Shown one piece after another: positions 1-7,547 of a stretch of DNA of 64,000 nt (positions are counted from its first letter, which is position 1; each line of letters opens with the position of its first letter). Location of the stretch: the NCBI GenBank assembly GCA_017503735.1, contig JAFVSN010000026.1:1-64000 (forward strand), in the 5' to 3' direction. This DNA is from Lachnospiraceae bacterium (GTDB lineage Bacteria; Bacillota; Clostridia; Lachnospirales; Lachnospiraceae). Under the pieces are notes generated by a model that saw only the letters and a list, made by a program, of their open reading frames with translations, made no database searches and was not told the origin of the DNA. A program made the translations under genes and the position numbers.

Positions 1-14
1 AAGCCACAACTCCA

Positions 15-33
15 AGAAATACAAGTTATTTCT
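15..33 (+). terminator. Weak stem-loop at the window edge, possible terminator of an upstream gene
   Basis: A 7-bp perfect stem (15-21 with 27-33) is followed by a T-containing tract (ACCTTTTATTAT). It could end a gene that lies before the window. No coding frame can be supported in 1-138, which is AT-rich. Confidence 0.25.
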
Positions 34-138
34 ACCTTTTATTATAAAAAGAATATCCCTTCCTCCGTTTTTCTTTGACGTTTTTTCTGTTTCATGCATA
101 CTCTTTGTATATTTATAACACTTTTTTCATTTTCCCTC

Positions 139-167
139 TTGACTTATTCGGATTGCAAGTGTATGAT
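139..167 (+). promoter_or_regulatory. argG promoter
   Basis: TTGACT (139-144) and TATGAT (162-167) are separated by exactly 17 bp, a near-consensus sigma-A promoter. The spacer holds TCGGATTGCAAGTG (148-161). A near copy, TCGAATTGCAAATG, lies at 198-211 inside a palindrome, so a repressor could bind both the promoter spacer and a downstream site. Transcription should start near 174. Confidence 0.8.
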
Positions 168-169
168 GT

Positions 170-276
170 GTGATATCAGGTAAAAAGCCATTTGCAATCG
201 AATTGCAAATGTGCGGATTTCGAATGGCGTTTGGATTGCGAAAGTTGCACCGCAACGAAGCACCCCCTGATATCAC
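170..276 (+). ncRNA. Folded argG 5' leader (candidate cis-regulatory RNA or operator array)
   Basis: An 11-bp perfect outer stem joins 170-180 and 266-276. It encloses three successive hairpins: a palindrome at 189-211 (10-bp arms, 3-nt loop), a stem at 219-242 with one bulged G, and GTTGC-ACC-GCAAC at 244-256. The result is a multibranch fold between promoter and ribosome site. If transcription starts near 174, about 7-8 pairs of the outer stem remain in RNA. No known riboswitch class is recognised. The palindrome could instead be a DNA operator, since related GATTGCAA half-sites recur in the promoter. Confidence 0.5.
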
Positions 277-315
277 TTCGTATAAATTTTTATGTACATA
301 ACAAGGAGGCACATT

Positions 316-1533
316 ATGAAAGAGAAAGTTATTTTAGCTTACTCCGGTGGTCTTGATACGACCGCTATCATCCCGTGGTTAAAGGAGAACTACGATTACG
401 ACGTTGTTTGCTGCTGTATCGATGTCGGACAGGAAAGCGAGCTTGACGGTCTTGAGGAGCGCGCAAAGTACTCCGGCGCAGAGAAGCTCTACATCCTTGA
501 CGTTGTAGACGAGTTCGTTGATGAGTATGCAATTCCGTGCGTGAAGGCCGGCGCTGTATACGAGAACAGATACTTACTCGGTACTTCCATGGCTCGCCCG
601 ATTATTGCTAAGAAGCTGGTTGAGATTGCAAAGAAGGAAGGCGCTGTAGCAATTTGTCACGGTGCTACCGGTAAGGGTAATGATCAGGTACGTTTCGAGC
701 TTGGTATTAAGGCTCTTGCTCCGGAATTAAAGATTATCGCTCCGTGGAGATGCAACGACACCTGGAAGATGTCCTCCCGTGAAGAAGAAATCGAGTACTG
801 CCGTGCTCACGGCATTGAGCTTCCGTTCGACGCAAGCCACAGCTACAGCCGTGACCGTAACCTCTGGCACATCAGCCATGAAGGCCTTGAGCTTGAGGAT
901 CCGGCAAACGCACCGAACTATGACCATCTCTTAGTTCTCGGTGTTTCCCCGGAAAAGGCTCCGGAAGAAGGCGAGACCGTTTCCATTACCTTTGAAGAGG
1001 GTGCTCCGGTTGCATTAAACGGCAAGAAGATGAAGGCTTCCGACATTATCCGCGAGTTAAATAAGCTTGGCGGTAAGCACGGTGTTGGTATCGTTGATAT
1101 CGTTGAAAACCGTGTTGTAGGCATGAAGTCCCGCGGTGTTTACGAGACTCCGGGCGGAACCATCTTAATGGCAGCTCACGAGCAGTTGGAAGAGTTAATT
1201 TTGGACCGCGACACCTTAGCATACAAGAAGGGCGTTGCAGACAAGTATGCTGACGTTGTTTACGAAGGAAAGTGGTTCACTCCGCTTCGCGAAGCTCTTC
1301 AGGCATTCATCGAGTCCACCCAGAAGTATGTGACCGGTGAAGCAAAGCTTAAGCTTTACAAGGGTAACATCATTAAGCAGGGCACAACCTCTCCGTATTC
1401 CTTATACAACGAGAGCATTGCTTCCTTCACCACCGGTGATTTATATGACCACCACGATGCAGAAGGCTTCATCAACCTGTTCGGCCTTTCCTTAAAGGTT
1501 CGCGCAATGAAGATGAACAGCTTAGAAAAGTAA
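316..1533 (+). CDS. argG: Argininosuccinate synthase
   Basis: Catalyses ATP-dependent joining of citrulline and aspartate to argininosuccinate, the penultimate step of arginine synthesis, in the cytoplasm. The 405-residue protein begins with the PP-loop ATP pyrophosphatase motif AYSGGLDTT. It carries the family signatures HGATGKGNDQVRFE (citrulline/aspartate site) and, near the end, STQKYVTGEAKLKLYKGN. Length matches the family. The start at 316 is chosen because AAGGAGG (303-309) lies 6 bases upstream; an earlier in-frame ATG at 292 has no ribosome site. It stands alone between a strong promoter and a terminator, with no argH in the window. Regulation through the folded leader is inferred. 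Confidence 0.97.
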   Translation: MKEKVILAYSGGLDTTAIIPWLKENYDYDVVCCCIDVGQESELDGLEERAKYSGAEKLYILDVVDEFVDEYAIPCVKAGAVYENRYLLGTSMARPIIAKKLVEIAKKEGAVAICHGATGKGNDQVRFELGIKALAPELKIIAPWRCNDTWKMSSREEEIEYCRAHGIELPFDASHSYSRDRNLWHISHEGLELEDPANAPNYDHLLVLGVSPEKAPEEGETVSITFEEGAPVALNGKKMKASDIIRELNKLGGKHGVGIVDIVENRVVGMKSRGVYETPGGTILMAAHEQLEELILDRDTLAYKKGVADKYADVVYEGKWFTPLREALQAFIESTQKYVTGEAKLKLYKGNIIKQGTTSPYSLYNESIASFTTGDLYDHHDAEGFINLFGLSLKVRAMKMNSLEK

Positions 1534-1544
1534 TAAAGTACAGC

Positions 1545-1571
1545 AAAAGGGGCTCACACAGAGCCCCTTTT
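1545..1571 (+). terminator. argG terminator, shared with the convergent lgt-like gene
   Basis: Perfect 11-bp stem AAAAGGGGCTC / GAGCCCCTTTT around a 5-base loop. The A and T flanks allow termination from both strands; the minus-strand gene ends inside it at 1570. Confidence 0.9.
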
Positions 1572-2901
1572 ATTGTTTCCGAACATTCACTACGGTATGA
1601 TCAAATTCTATCGTAAAAGACTTACTTTTTCTTTGCTTCCCTCTCTGCCTTTTTTGCTGCCTTAGCAGCCTCCTTCGCGGCTTTCTCTCCTCATAGGCTT
1701 TTAGATCAGCTTCGTATTGCGCCATTTCCTCTGCGTATTTTGCTTCATTCGCAGCGCGTTTTGCAGCCCGTTCTGCCGCCTCTCTCTGTCGTTTCTCACG
1801 TAGTTTTTGTTGACGTTTTGCCCGCTTATACTTATCCTTCAGACGGTCATTCGGATTTCCGAACATGGCAATTACGATACATAAGGCTATGGCAAAAATA
1901 CAGCACACGATAAACACGAATTTCTCCTGTCCCGTCAGTTCCCGGATTTCCGGTTCCTGCACGGTCTGTTCCACCGTCTCTTCACTGCTGCCGGTTTCCG
2001 TTGCTTCCTGATTCTGAATCGCAATCTCTTGTTTTGTATCTTCTTCCGCACAGATAACGGTTGCCGGAGCTCCGCCTACCAGCAAAACACCCAACAAAAC
2101 TCCCATGCATATTGCTTTTTTCTTGCGCCCGGAGAAAAACAGATTCCAAACCGCTACGCCGAATAAAATCAAACTGATCCACTGGGATGTGGAAAGTCCG
2201 AATAAGAATCCCCGAATGGCATCTCCCCGGAAAAACTCCACAATAAACCGTACCACAGGGTAAATTAACATATAATACATAATCAGTTTTCCTTTCTTTT
2301 TCTCCTTTAAAAACATATGGAGAAGCAACAAAAATATCATAAGATTACAGGTTGCCTCAACCAAGGATATCGGAACCCTTCTGACATCATTTAGCTCCGG
2401 CACCAACGTGTTCCCATGTACCACAAAGCCGAATTTACTTTCTATCCCGTAACAGCATCCGCTGAAAAAGCAACCGATACGTCCGAATACATGGAACAAC
2501 GGGATACAGACCGCAAACAAATCAAAAGCAACGCTACGCTCTACTTCCTTGGAAATCTTTGTGTAAATCAACAATCCCGCACAGGCCCCCAAAAAGCCTC
2601 CGTAATACACCATTCCTCCGAAACATATTCCTAAATACATAAAAATCTGTTTTAAACTATAAGAAGATGCTTTTCCGAACAAAGCAATCAATTTGTCTAT
2701 ATTTGTAATGCCGAATAATAGATGACCACCGACCAACAACGACACGCCGATGACAATAGCCAATGAAATAATATCCTCATAAACAACCTTATAGCGTCTT
2801 GCCAACAAGCATGCAACAAACCCACAGACCAGCAGTCCCACTATCGCACACAGACCGTAACTGCCGAAGGTTTTTCCAAATAATTCAAAAGTAGGAAACA
2901 T
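1570..2901 (-). CDS. lgt: Prolipoprotein diacylglyceryl transferase family protein with a charged C-terminal extension
   Basis: Lgt transfers diacylglycerol from phosphatidylglycerol to the lipobox cysteine of prolipoproteins at the membrane. The first ~270 of 443 residues are a multi-span membrane protein with HVFGRIGCFFSGCCYG, the divergent Firmicute form of the Lgt signature. After this come another membrane segment, an acidic Glu/Thr/Gln stretch, a further membrane segment, and a ~110-residue Lys/Arg/Ala/Glu-rich tail, probably a coiled coil. This tail is not in standard Lgt (~280 residues). The start at 2901 (MFPTFELF) has GGAGGAG 4 bases upstream; the ATG at 2928 falls in a terminator stem. 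Lipoproteins in this window (ApbE, PotD, 40960 gene) would be substrates. Confidence 0.8.
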   Translation of the reverse strand: MFPTFELFGKTFGSYGLCAIVGLLVCGFVACLLARRYKVVYEDIISLAIVIGVSLLVGGHLLFGITNIDKLIALFGKASSYSLKQIFMYLGICFGGMVYYGGFLGACAGLLIYTKISKEVERSVAFDLFAVCIPLFHVFGRIGCFFSGCCYGIESKFGFVVHGNTLVPELNDVRRVPISLVEATCNLMIFLLLLHMFLKEKKKGKLIMYYMLIYPVVRFIVEFFRGDAIRGFLFGLSTSQWISLILFGVAVWNLFFSGRKKKAICMGVLLGVLLVGGAPATVICAEEDTKQEIAIQNQEATETGSSEETVEQTVQEPEIRELTGQEKFVFIVCCIFAIALCIVIAMFGNPNDRLKDKYKRAKRQQKLREKRQREAAERAAKRAANEAKYAEEMAQYEADLKAYEERKPRRRLLRQQKRQRGKQRKSKSFTIEFDHTVVNVRKQ

Positions 2902-2912
2902 CTTTCTCCTCC

Positions 2913-2969
2913 AAAAAGAAAAAACCATAGCACGACGCCCCTAAAAAGGTAGTAAACGCCGTGCTACGG
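2913..2969 (-). terminator. Terminator between the DUF4190-like gene and lgt
   Basis: On the minus strand, 2957-2969 pairs with 2925-2937 (11 of 13 positions) and is followed by TTTTTTCTTTTT (2924-2913). It ends the upstream gene just before the lgt ribosome site, so it may also act as an attenuator for lgt. Confidence 0.7.
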
Positions 2970-3019
2970 AACCCGTTTACAAAAAAACTTTCCTGTAAAC
3001 ACTTGTGCATTTCTCTAAC

Positions 3020-3355
3020 TTACTGCATGCTAGAAATCTCATTTACCAGCTCATTTAATTCATCTACGCTATTTCCAAATGCGCAAGCAGCACAAGAGAC
3101 ACATACAGTACAAGCCAAAACACCGATACCGGCAAATACAATACCGATGATGGAAAGTACAAGACCTGCAGTAGCCATACCGGTCGGCTCTCCTGCTGCC
3201 TTAGCAGCTTTACTACCCTTAACTGCACAAACCAGACCGACAATAGCAAGAATCAATCCTAAAATGTTTACCATGTAAAAAAATGAAAGAAAAACTGCTA
3301 CAATCCCTAATACAAGACCTGCGATAGATAAGCCCTTACCATTATTGTTCTCCAT
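3020..3355 (-). CDS. DUF4190-like small membrane protein
   Basis: A 111-residue protein with two long hydrophobic segments, each opening with a GLSIAGLVLGI or TAGLVLSIIGI type motif, as in DUF4190-like small membrane proteins. Gly/Ala-rich helices and a Cys-rich second segment (CTVCVSCAACAFG) are notable. The charged C-terminus (DELNELVNEISS) is probably cytosolic or surface-exposed. Function is unknown. It has its own promoter (3394-3422) and terminator, so it is a one-gene unit. The ribosome site is GGAGGGAATC before ATG at 3355. Confidence 0.7.
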   Translation of the reverse strand: MENNNGKGLSIAGLVLGIVAVFLSFFYMVNILGLILAIVGLVCAVKGSKAAKAAGEPTGMATAGLVLSIIGIVFAGIGVLACTVCVSCAACAFGNSVDELNELVNEISSMQ

Positions 3356-3393
3356 ACTCTGATTCCCTCCTTTGCATTTTTAACTACTCTCTA

Positions 3394-3422
3394 ATAGTAA
3401 CATATCCCAAAATAGCCGTCAA
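3394..3422 (-). promoter_or_regulatory. Promoter of the DUF4190-like gene
   Basis: Read on the minus strand: TTGACG (3422-3417), 17-bp spacer, TACTAT (3399-3394). It lies 39 bp upstream of the start codon. Confidence 0.7.
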
Positions 3423-3434
3423 CATATTTATACA

Positions 3435-4343
3435 TTAATTTTCCTTATTTCTTAATTTCTCATACAATCTCTCATCAAAAATTCCAGCTCGCAACATAGC
3501 GATTTCCGCCCCGTACGGTGCAATGGATTTTTCCTTACTTTCCGGGTCCGCAGTCACATACGGAGTCTCCAAAATCTTCGGTATATTTTCAAAATCCGGA
3601 AAATGTACAATCTTATTCAACGCATCAAAACCGATTTCACCGAATCCGATATTTTCATGACGGTCCTTTGCCGCTCCACGTACATTTTTACTGTCGTTCA
3701 GATGGAATAGCGCAATCTGTTCTTTTCCCAGTACCTTATCAAACTGTGCCACTACCCCTTCAAAGTCACCCACAATATCATATCCGGCATCGTGAGTATG
3801 GCAGGTGTCAAAGCACACACGAAGCTTGTCGTTATACGCCACGCCATCGTAAATCCTTGCCAACTGCTCAAAGGTCTTTCCGATTTCACTGCCTTTTCCC
3901 GCCATGGTTTCCAAAGCAATCAAAACCTTGGTTTCTGCTGTCAGTACCTCGTTTAAGCCCTTTACTATCTGTGCGATACCTGCATCCTCTCCCGCATCCA
4001 CATGAGAACCCGGATGAAGCACAAGTACATTACTCCCCATGGCTTCGGTACGTTTAATCTCTTCCCGTAAAAACTCCACCGCCAACTCATAGGTTTCCGG
4101 CTTTACGGAATTACCGAGATTAATAATATACGGTGCGTGTACCACAAATTCCGACAAACCGTTTTCCCGCATCAAATTCCATCCGGCTTCGATGTTCAGT
4201 TCGGAAATTGCTTTCCGCCTGGTATTCTGCGGAGCCCCGGTATATAGCATAAAAGTATTTGCATTATATGAAAGAGCCTCTTTCACCGACCCCAAAAACA
4301 TTTCTTTTCCGCTCATTCCCACATGAGAACCGATTTTTAGCAT
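3435..4343 (-). CDS. nfo: Endonuclease IV (AP endonuclease)
   Basis: Cleaves 5' to abasic sites during base excision repair using a trinuclear zinc centre. The 302-residue TIM-barrel protein opens with [12 protein letters not shown]. It shows the metal-binding motifs [11 protein letters not shown], the ALETMAGKG strand, [20 protein letters not shown] and [11 protein letters not shown], so all expected His/Asp/Glu ligands appear present. Slightly longer than the usual ~280 residues. The ribosome site AAGGAGATAACGT precedes ATG at 4343. A TATAAT at 4382-4377 (minus) is a possible -10 element without a good -35. Confidence 0.93.
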   Translation of the reverse strand: MLKIGSHVGMSGKEMFLGSVKEALSYNANTFMLYTGAPQNTRRKAISELNIEAGWNLMRENGLSEFVVHAPYIINLGNSVKPETYELAVEFLREEIKRTEAMGSNVLVLHPGSHVDAGEDAGIAQIVKGLNEVLTAETKVLIALETMAGKGSEIGKTFEQLARIYDGVAYNDKLRVCFDTCHTHDAGYDIVGDFEGVVAQFDKVLGKEQIALFHLNDSKNVRGAAKDRHENIGFGEIGFDALNKIVHFPDFENIPKILETPYVTADPESKEKSIAPYGAEIAMLRAGIFDERLYEKLRNKEN

Positions 4344-4423
4344 ACGTTATCTCCTTTCTGTTGCCAATCCCTGATTATTATACTAACACAGTCGGCATTT
4401 ATTTGCAAGAAATCGTATAGGTC

Positions 4424-4475
4424 TCGCGCTTACGCGCTTACCCGCGCACCTCGCGACGCAGTCGCGTCGCATCTA
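4424..4475. repeat. GC-rich palindromic intergenic patch
   Basis: A markedly GC-rich patch in AT-rich intergenic DNA. It contains a perfect 7-bp hairpin GCGACGC-AGTC-GCGTCGC (4453-4470) and smaller CGCG palindromes. ACCTCGCGACGCAGTC here resembles ACCTCGCGCCCAGTC inside the 44285-44572 element, hinting at a dispersed repeat. Neither end is clearly defined. Confidence 0.4.
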
Positions 4476-4505
4476 TGCAACACCTTCTTCTGCAAAAGCG
4501 TGCGC

Positions 4506-4540
4506 AAAAAAGGTGCCTCCTTTTCAGAGACACCTTTTTA
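4506..4540 (-). terminator. Terminator of the FliD-like gene
   Basis: Minus-strand hairpin with arms AAAAAGGTG / CACCTTTTTT plus an inner CTC/GAG pairing, ending in a T run. It lies 25 bp beyond the stop of the FliD-like gene. Confidence 0.75.
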
Positions 4541-4564
4541 CTCTTCTGATATATTGCATTCTTG

Positions 4565-5350
4565 TTAGAATAACGAATCGAACAACGTACCGGAATTCAT
4601 GGCATTGGTCGGATAGTTGTTTCCGTTTGCCGTGTACGCAGACGCGGCTTTTGTTGCCTGAAGTTCTGCGGCTCCGGCAAGATTAGAAGCTTTTCTTGCA
4701 ATCTTTCCGAGAACGGAATTGGTTCCTTCAAAAAACTCCTGCAGTTCCGGCATATCTTTTTCACGGAATGCTTTCTCATCCAAAGCAAGACGTCCGTCCT
4801 TATCTACCGAAATCCCGACACCGGCAAGTTCATCCTTATACTGATTCATTTCCTGCGTCATCCACTGCGTCTTCTGCTGCACGGAAGAGGCTTCTATGGT
4901 TCCCACCGACTCTAAGGTCTCGTTATAAGCCGACACAAAAGACTGCACCGACTTTACCAACGTATCGTAATCGTAATCCGTACGGGTGGAAGTAGAACCG
5001 TCCTCCTTGGTATCTACAATGGTCTTCTTTTCATAGAGAGAGGAAGAACCGGTCTTTACCGCAGCCAATTTCATTGCCGCATTCTGCAACGCCGTAGCGG
5101 AATCCTTTACGGTATCCAGTTCCTTTGCCGTATCCACCGTGTCGGAACTTGTCTTTCCTTTATTGGTAATCTTATCCGTGGTTTCGGTCTTTGTTGAACC
5201 ATCCGCATTGAATTTCTTGTAATAAGCCTTTAATAATCTTCCGTAGGTGCCGTTCCGAATCTGGTTATACTCCCCGATTAATCCCGAAAACGAGGAACCG
5301 GAACTGTTCATCCCACGAAACAATGTACTGGAATAATTAAAAAATGACAT
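4565..5350 (-). CDS. Short FliD C-terminal-like protein (flagellar cap related)
   Basis: A 261-residue protein whose second half resembles the FliD (HAP2) C-terminal domain: a hydrophobic YDTLVKSVQSFVSAYNETL stretch, LAGVGISVDKDGRLALDEKAF, and a helical C-terminus. FliD caps the growing flagellar filament and is normally over 400 residues; here the N-terminal D0/D1 region is replaced by a short Ser/Gly-rich leader (MSFFNYSSTLFRGMNSSGSS). No signal peptide is visible. The start at 5350 has AAGGAGG nine bases upstream; an ATG at 5356 is too close to it. It has no flagellar neighbours. It could be an accessory cap-like protein rather than true FliD. Confidence 0.6.
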   Translation of the reverse strand: MSFFNYSSTLFRGMNSSGSSFSGLIGEYNQIRNGTYGRLLKAYYKKFNADGSTKTETTDKITNKGKTSSDTVDTAKELDTVKDSATALQNAAMKLAAVKTGSSSLYEKKTIVDTKEDGSTSTRTDYDYDTLVKSVQSFVSAYNETLESVGTIEASSVQQKTQWMTQEMNQYKDELAGVGISVDKDGRLALDEKAFREKDMPELQEFFEGTNSVLGKIARKASNLAGAAELQATKAASAYTANGNNYPTNAMNSGTLFDSLF

Positions 5351-5474
5351 ATGCATCGCCCTCCTTGACTCACACTTAATCATTCGTTTCTTCTGAAGAC
5401 ACTTTTCCTTATATCTATTATATCGTCATTTTCTATGATTTGTAAAGAGGTAATGAGAAAAAAGTCCTATCAAC

Positions 5475-6692
5475 TTAAAAACTCTTCACCACCTGGAAGA
5501 TGTAAAACTTCAAATAATAGGATTCATTGGCTGCCCACAGAATCGGATGGTCTGCCGCCTGGGTACGGTACTCCACCTGACGAAGGCGCACATGGGCGTC
5601 TCTTGCTGCCTGAGCAATGGTTTCCGTAAAAAGCTCCGGCGTCATAAAGTGAGAGCAGGAACAGGTGCAAAGGTAACCACCGTCTTTTACTAATTTCAAT
5701 CCGCGAATATTGATTTCACGATAGCCTCGCACCGCATTCTTTACCGAGTTTCTGGACTTGGTAAAGGCCGGCGGGTCCAAAATCACCACATCGTACTGTT
5801 CGCCCGCACGCTCTAACTCCGGCAAAAGTTCAAACACATCGGCGCACTGAAATTTCACCGTATCGGACAGTCCGTTCAACTCCGCATTCTTTCTCGCCTG
5901 TTCCGTGGCAAGTTCCGACGCATCCACGCCGAGAACACTGCTTGCTCCTGCGATTCCCGCATTTAAAGCAAAGGAGCCGGTATGAGTAAAGCAATCCAAT
6001 ACCTTTGCATCTTTACAAAGCTTCTGGACCGCAAGGCGGTTATACTTCTGGTCCAAGAAAAAGCCGGTCTTCTGTCCGTCCGCAATGTCCACCAGATACT
6101 TTACACCGTTTTCCATAATCTCTACTTCCGTATCAAACGGCCCCGTAAGAAAGCCCTTAAAACGTTCCATTCCTTCCTGTTCGCGGACTTTGGCATCACT
6201 GCGCTCGTAAATCCCCCGGAGTTTAATTCCGTCTTCCGCAAGAACCTTCGTAAGTGCATCTAAAATCACCGGCTTTAACCGGTCAATACCGAGAGCCAGT
6301 GACTGTACCACGCATACATCGGAAAACTTGTCCACCACAAGACCCGGCAAAAAGTCCGCTTCCCCGAAAATCAAACGACAACTGCTTGTATCCACCGTCT
6401 TCTTCCGGTATTCCCAAGCCGCCCGTACTCTCTTTTCCAAAAATGCCTCGTTAATCTCCGCATCCTTATCTCTGGTCAGCATACGCACCGTAAGTTTAGA
6501 CTTACGGTTAATAAAACCGGTCCCCAGTACATAGCCGTCAAAGTCGTTGACACGCACCAGTTCGCCGTCCTCCACTGCACCGGTAATCGTATCGATTTCA
6601 TTATCATAAATCCAAAGTCCGCCTGCCTTTAAGCTGCGTGCTTCGCCTTTTTTTACCGTTACCATACCCTTTATTGTAAACAAATCGCTCAT
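5475..6692 (-). CDS. rlmI: Class I SAM-dependent rRNA methyltransferase, RlmI-like
   Basis: Predicted cytosine-C5 methyltransferase of 23S rRNA using S-adenosylmethionine. The 405-residue protein starts with a PUA-like RNA-binding domain (about 1-90, GMVTVKKGEARSLKAGGLWI). A linker domain follows, then a Rossmann methyltransferase fold with VLDCFTHTGSFALNAG (motif I) and VILDPPAFTKS (motif IV), as in RlmI/YccW. A CTCSCSHF motif near the end carries candidate catalytic cysteines. Length agrees with the ~396-residue family. ATG at 6692 is preferred over the TTG at 6731, because the extra residues fall outside the PUA domain; its ribosome site (AGGGCG) is weak. The exact target base cannot be told from sequence. 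Confidence 0.85.
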   Translation of the reverse strand: MSDLFTIKGMVTVKKGEARSLKAGGLWIYDNEIDTITGAVEDGELVRVNDFDGYVLGTGFINRKSKLTVRMLTRDKDAEINEAFLEKRVRAAWEYRKKTVDTSSCRLIFGEADFLPGLVVDKFSDVCVVQSLALGIDRLKPVILDALTKVLAEDGIKLRGIYERSDAKVREQEGMERFKGFLTGPFDTEVEIMENGVKYLVDIADGQKTGFFLDQKYNRLAVQKLCKDAKVLDCFTHTGSFALNAGIAGASSVLGVDASELATEQARKNAELNGLSDTVKFQCADVFELLPELERAGEQYDVVILDPPAFTKSRNSVKNAVRGYREINIRGLKLVKDGGYLCTCSCSHFMTPELFTETIAQAARDAHVRLRQVEYRTQAADHPILWAANESYYLKFYIFQVVKSF

Positions 6693-6740
6693 CTTTATTT
6701 TGTCGCCCTGCCGGCTCTCCTTTCGCAGCAATCCTTCGTG

Positions 6741-7202
6741 TTACTTTTTCTCCTTGCGGAACACAAACAGCTTACTTAACACATAATTCATCACAATCAC
6801 CACAACACTTGTAATCGCTTTTGCAATCGCGCCCTCCACACCGAATACCGACTGTTTCAAACCGATTGCAATCAGACCGCTCGGCAACAAAATTTCAAAG
6901 ATTCCCGAAAAAATGCGGGAGCCGTAAAACTTTGCCGCTTCCACCAGCAAAAAGCTCTTTTCGGTACTTTTACTTTCAAACACAAACAACTTATTGGTGA
7001 TAAACGCAAAGGTCACCGCAACCACCCATGCAATCCCGTTACAAACGGCAATCTGCCCATTGGAAAGTTCCGCCACGGAAAGTCCGAACAACTTCGTGCA
7101 TATAATATATACAATCCAGTTTACCACCGTTGTAGCCACTCCAAAAACCAAATACATAATAATTTCCTTGTATTTTTTAAATAGTTTTTTGACCGTTTCC
7201 AT
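6741..7202 (-). CDS. GtrA-family membrane protein
   Basis: A 153-residue protein with four predicted membrane helices. It opens with a basic VKKLFKKYKE segment and the GtrA-like YLVFGVATTVVNWIVYIIC helix, with FAFITNKLFVF and YVLSKLFVFRK loops. GtrA proteins are proposed to help flip undecaprenyl-linked sugars in glycosylation of cell-surface polymers. A glycosyltransferase partner is absent here. The start at 7202 has GGAGG upstream; a longer frame reaching 7328 crosses the divergent rubredoxin promoter. Confidence 0.8.
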   Translation of the reverse strand: METVKKLFKKYKEIIMYLVFGVATTVVNWIVYIICTKLFGLSVAELSNGQIAVCNGIAWVVAVTFAFITNKLFVFESKSTEKSFLLVEAAKFYGSRIFSGIFEILLPSGLIAIGLKQSVFGVEGAIAKAITSVVVIVMNYVLSKLFVFRKEKK

Positions 7203-7302
7203 GCTTCCTCCTTTTGTTACCTTTTCATCGCAACAACACAGCTTAGTATAGCATCCTTTCGAAAATTCTGCAATAAGTGTGTAAAATTTACCCAAAATCG
7301 AG

Positions 7303-7308
7303 TATAAT
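7303..7308 (+). promoter_or_regulatory. -10 element of the rubredoxin promoter
   Basis: TATAAT lies 34 bp before the rubredoxin start codon. The expected -35 region (7280-7285, TGTAAA) is weak. Confidence 0.5.
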
Positions 7309-7342
7309 ATATGTAAAATCTTTATCAATCAGGAGGTATCCT

Positions 7343-7498
7343 ATGACTTATGTTTGCGATGTATGCGGTTATGTGTACGATGAAGAAGCCGGCGACCCGG
7401 ATACCGGTATTGCACCGGGCACCCCTTGGGAAAACGTTCCGGAAGACTGGGTATGCCCACTCTGCGGAGTAGGAAAGGAGGACTTTTCCAAAGAATAA
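7343..7498 (+). CDS. Rubredoxin
   Basis: A 51-residue one-electron carrier with a single iron bound by two CxxCG loops (CDVCGYVYD and [11 protein letters not shown]). The full family pattern is present, including [21 protein letters not shown]. Such proteins usually serve oxygen or peroxide detoxification or redox enzymes in anaerobes. AGGAGG (7331-7336) precedes ATG at 7343. It is monocistronic and divergent from GtrA. Confidence 0.96.
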   Translation: MTYVCDVCGYVYDEEAGDPDTGIAPGTPWENVPEDWVCPLCGVGKEDFSKE

Positions 7499-7503
7499 GG
7501 AAT

Positions 7504-7540
7504 AAAAGGGGCGATGCATTTTACATCGCCCCTTCCCTTT
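7504..7540 (+). terminator. Rubredoxin terminator, facing apbE
   Basis: Perfect 9-bp stem GGGGCGATG (7508-7516) / CATCGCCCC (7524-7532) with flanking A and T-rich runs. It can serve both convergent genes. Confidence 0.85.
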
Positions 7541-7547
7541 CCGTAAA

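Noticed and set aside
148-211. ArgR boxes upstream of argG
   Set aside because: The GATTGCAA half-sites differ from the TGAAT-type ArgR consensus, so ArgR binding is not claimed.
127-312. 61-residue open frame on the minus strand upstream of argG
   Set aside because: It lies across the promoter and palindromes, lacks a ribosome site and resembles no protein; it arises from the repeated half-sites.
7277-7342. N-terminal extension of rubredoxin
   Set aside because: The upstream frame covers the -10 element; AGGAGG sets the start at 7343 and the 51-residue form matches the family.
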